Virus record (IMG/VR): IMGVR_UViG_3300043788_000045
Span: 1 to 28,413 of that record
From: a virus
Direction: 5' to 3' (one strand)
Length of the DNA: 28,413 nucleotides
This document shows, piece by piece, positions 27,134 to 28,413 of the stretch (position 1 is its first letter; every line of letters begins with the position of its first letter). The position numbers and the translations under genes were made by a program. The notes under the pieces were generated by a model. The model did no database searches, was not told the origin of the DNA, and saw only the letters and a list, made by a program, of their open reading frames with translations.

Positions 27134-28135
27134 CTAGGCGGCCAGGAGCACGCTGTCGTCCACGTCGGCCAGGCGCATCGCCTGCTCCAGCGCGCGCTGT
27201 TTGATCATCCGACCGTTGCCGAAGGTGGCCGACATCGCGCGAGCCTTGTCGGCGCCGTCTCCGTCGGTGTCCTTCGTCGCAGCCAGGTGATCCACGAAGT
27301 GCGTGACCGCATTCAGGAGCCCGTAGGCGGTTCCGTTGGCGGTGGGGCTGTTGGCGCCAGGGCCTGACTCGAAGGCCAGCCGGAGGGCCGTCAGCTTGTT
27401 CTCAGCGATGGTGGACAGCTTCTTGTCCTCCAGGCCTAGCACGCGGGCGAAGTACTGGTCGACATTGTCCTTGGTGACCTTGTAGCCGGCCAGGGTGTTG
27501 AACACCTTGGACTGCACCGCCAGTTCCTTGCCGAAGAGCCCCATGGCTGCCGCCAGGACCTTGCCGCTGAACACAGACTGGTGCGGGACGCTGAAGAGCC
27601 GGCCGCCGCGGTTCGCCCGGGCCAGGCTGGCCACCAGCTGGTTCAGGCATAACAGGCGCTCACCGCTCACGAACCCGAAGCTGGCCAGCTTCTTGTTGTA
27701 GCCGCCGCCGATGTACAGGTAGTTGACCGTGATGTCGTCGTTGCCGACCACCATGTTGTACTCCTCGGGGAGCTGGGCGCCGAACATCACGACGCGGCCG
27801 CCACCCAGGTTCCAGCCCCGGTCGATCTGCAGACCGACTTCCTTCAGGCTAGTCAAGGCCGCCTGGGCGTAATCGAGCGGCTGAACCAGGTTGTACCGGT
27901 TCTGGCTGACCAGTGATAGGACCTTGCCGGTGTCGCTGCGCACCTGGGCGCTGGCGTTCGGCACCAGGGTCTGGGCATGGCCCATGCCGCCCACGTACAG
28001 CGGCCGCTTCTCGACCCTGTAGTCGGTCTGGATGTGCTTGAGGATCGCGCCGGCATCCCGCTGTATTTCAGCCGGTACGTCGATTGCGAACTTCGATCCC
28101 CGGTTCGCGTTTATCTCTTGTGCTAACTGACTCAT
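27134..28135 (-). CDS. DUF932 family phage/plasmid protein, 333 aa
   Basis: The pattern fits DUF932. A mid region has DRGWNLGGGRVVMFGAQLPEE, VGNDDITVNYLYIGGGYNKK and FGFVSGERLLCLNQLVASLA, then RLFSVPHQSVFSGKV, as in the family order W-x-gGgr, D-x-y-l-i-x-ng-h, R-x-v-C-x-N-x-l, H-x-x-s-x-x-x-kv. Members of about 300-350 residues occur in phages and plasmids; their biochemical role is not established. A promoter (28163-28191) and a GAGGAGAG ribosome site precede it, and a terminator follows, so it is expressed as a single unit. No enzymatic motif is obvious. Confidence 0.8.
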   Translation of the reverse strand: MSQLAQEINANRGSKFAIDVPAEIQRDAGAILKHIQTDYRVEKRPLYVGGMGHAQTLVPNASAQVRSDTGKVLSLVSQNRYNLVQPLDYAQAALTSLKEVGLQIDRGWNLGGGRVVMFGAQLPEEYNMVVGNDDITVNYLYIGGGYNKKLASFGFVSGERLLCLNQLVASLARANRGGRLFSVPHQSVFSGKVLAAAMGLFGKELAVQSKVFNTLAGYKVTKDNVDQYFARVLGLEDKKLSTIAENKLTALRLAFESGPGANSPTANGTAYGLLNAVTHFVDHLAATKDTDGDGADKARAMSATFGNGRMIKQRALEQAMRLADVDDSVLLAA

Positions 28136-28162
28136 GTCTCTCTCCTCGTTGATGATGGAGGT

Positions 28163-28191
28163 AGACTACAGGAGCACAAGGCGGCCGTCAA
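28163..28191 (-). promoter_or_regulatory. Sigma70-like promoter for the DUF932 gene
   Basis: TTGACG (28191-28186), 17-base spacer, TAGTCT (28168-28163). The -35 overlaps the stop codon of the upstream gene. The promoter has the same spacing as the one at 27046-27074. Confidence 0.65.
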
Positions 28192-28413
28192 GTGGGAACT
28201 ATCAGGCCCTCATTCGCGGCCCCGGTGGCAGTCACGACCTGGATCTTCGGCTTCATGATCACCAGGGACTTGAGGATATTGGAAGCCGCTGCGCCGCAGT
28301 TGGTGCTGGCGGCGATCAGCGCGGCCACGTCCTGTTCTTCCATCTCGCCGCCCTCGGCGCATTTGTCCAGGCGCGTGGTGCACACGTACAGCATACGGCC
28401 GGCGGTCTCAACC
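28188..28413 (-). CDS. Small hypothetical protein, 5' end cut by window
   Basis: The frame is open to the right edge (VETAGR before the first ATG at 28394), so the start may lie outside. The visible part contains YVCTTRLDKCAEGGEMEEQD, a helical stretch (VAALIAASTNCGAAASNILK) and VTATGAANEGLIVPT. No motif recognised. The stop overlaps the promoter of the next gene. Confidence 0.55.
   Translation of the reverse strand, partial: VETAGRMLYVCTTRLDKCAEGGEMEEQDVAALIAASTNCGAAASNILKSLVIMKPKIQVVTATGAANEGLIVPT

Overview
This window is a stretch of a tailed bacteriophage (Caudoviricetes) genome or provirus. Every gene I can support lies on the minus strand, so it is transcribed from position 28413 towards 1. 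The sequence is GC-rich and densely packed. Many neighbouring genes overlap by ATGA, TAATG or TGATG, and tiny genes are common. Head genes of the HK97 fold are combined with short-tail (podovirus-type) connector and nozzle proteins and several fibres, which suggests a podovirus-like phage. The host is probably Gram-negative and GC-rich, but nothing here names it. No integrase, terminase, portal or clear endolysin is in the window; they presumably lie beyond its edges.

Regions, in order of transcription. (1) 28413-26727: a truncated small gene, a DUF932 protein and a small acidic protein, each with its own sigma70-like promoter or terminator. (2) 26726-22084: the head module. It holds an acidic/basic scaffold-like protein, a 243-residue virion-type protein, a small cluster with an endonuclease VII homologue and a 35-residue membrane peptide, a 218-residue capsid-associated protein and the major capsid protein, closed by a terminator. 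(3) 22083-20494: small accessory genes led by a strong promoter and a hairpin over the ribosome binding site. (4) 20493-18848: two glycosyltransferases (GT-B, GT9-like, and GT34-like). (5) 18846-17191: a structural-type beta protein and two Ala-rich proteins, then a terminator. (6) 17172-10162: a long run of about 25 small, mostly unknown genes. Many are single-helix membrane microproteins. The run includes a DUF6197 protein, tandem CxxC duplicates, a gene with an in-frame amber codon, a heme-oxygenase-like di-iron oxidase candidate and a lysis-like cluster of small membrane proteins. (7) 10117-9703: a tRNA with CAU anticodon and a small ORF. (8) 9682-1: the tail module: a second beta protein paralogous to the one in region 5, two head-tail adaptor-like proteins, two glycine-rich fibres, a nozzle-like protein and a collagen-like fibre that runs off the left edge.

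How it works together: scaffold, coat and capsid-associated proteins build the head. Adaptors and nozzle form the portal-proximal tail. The Gly-rich, FnIII and collagen-like proteins are probably the adsorption apparatus. Regulation appears to use two promoter types: TTGACA/TAGACT-like promoters placed directly after GGGGCC-stem terminators, and extended -10 boxes (TGGTATNNT) in gaps before virion genes. The most unusual cargo is the putative di-iron oxidase near the lysis-like genes and the glycosyltransferase pair. I could not run any search, so all family names rest on motifs and pattern recognition.
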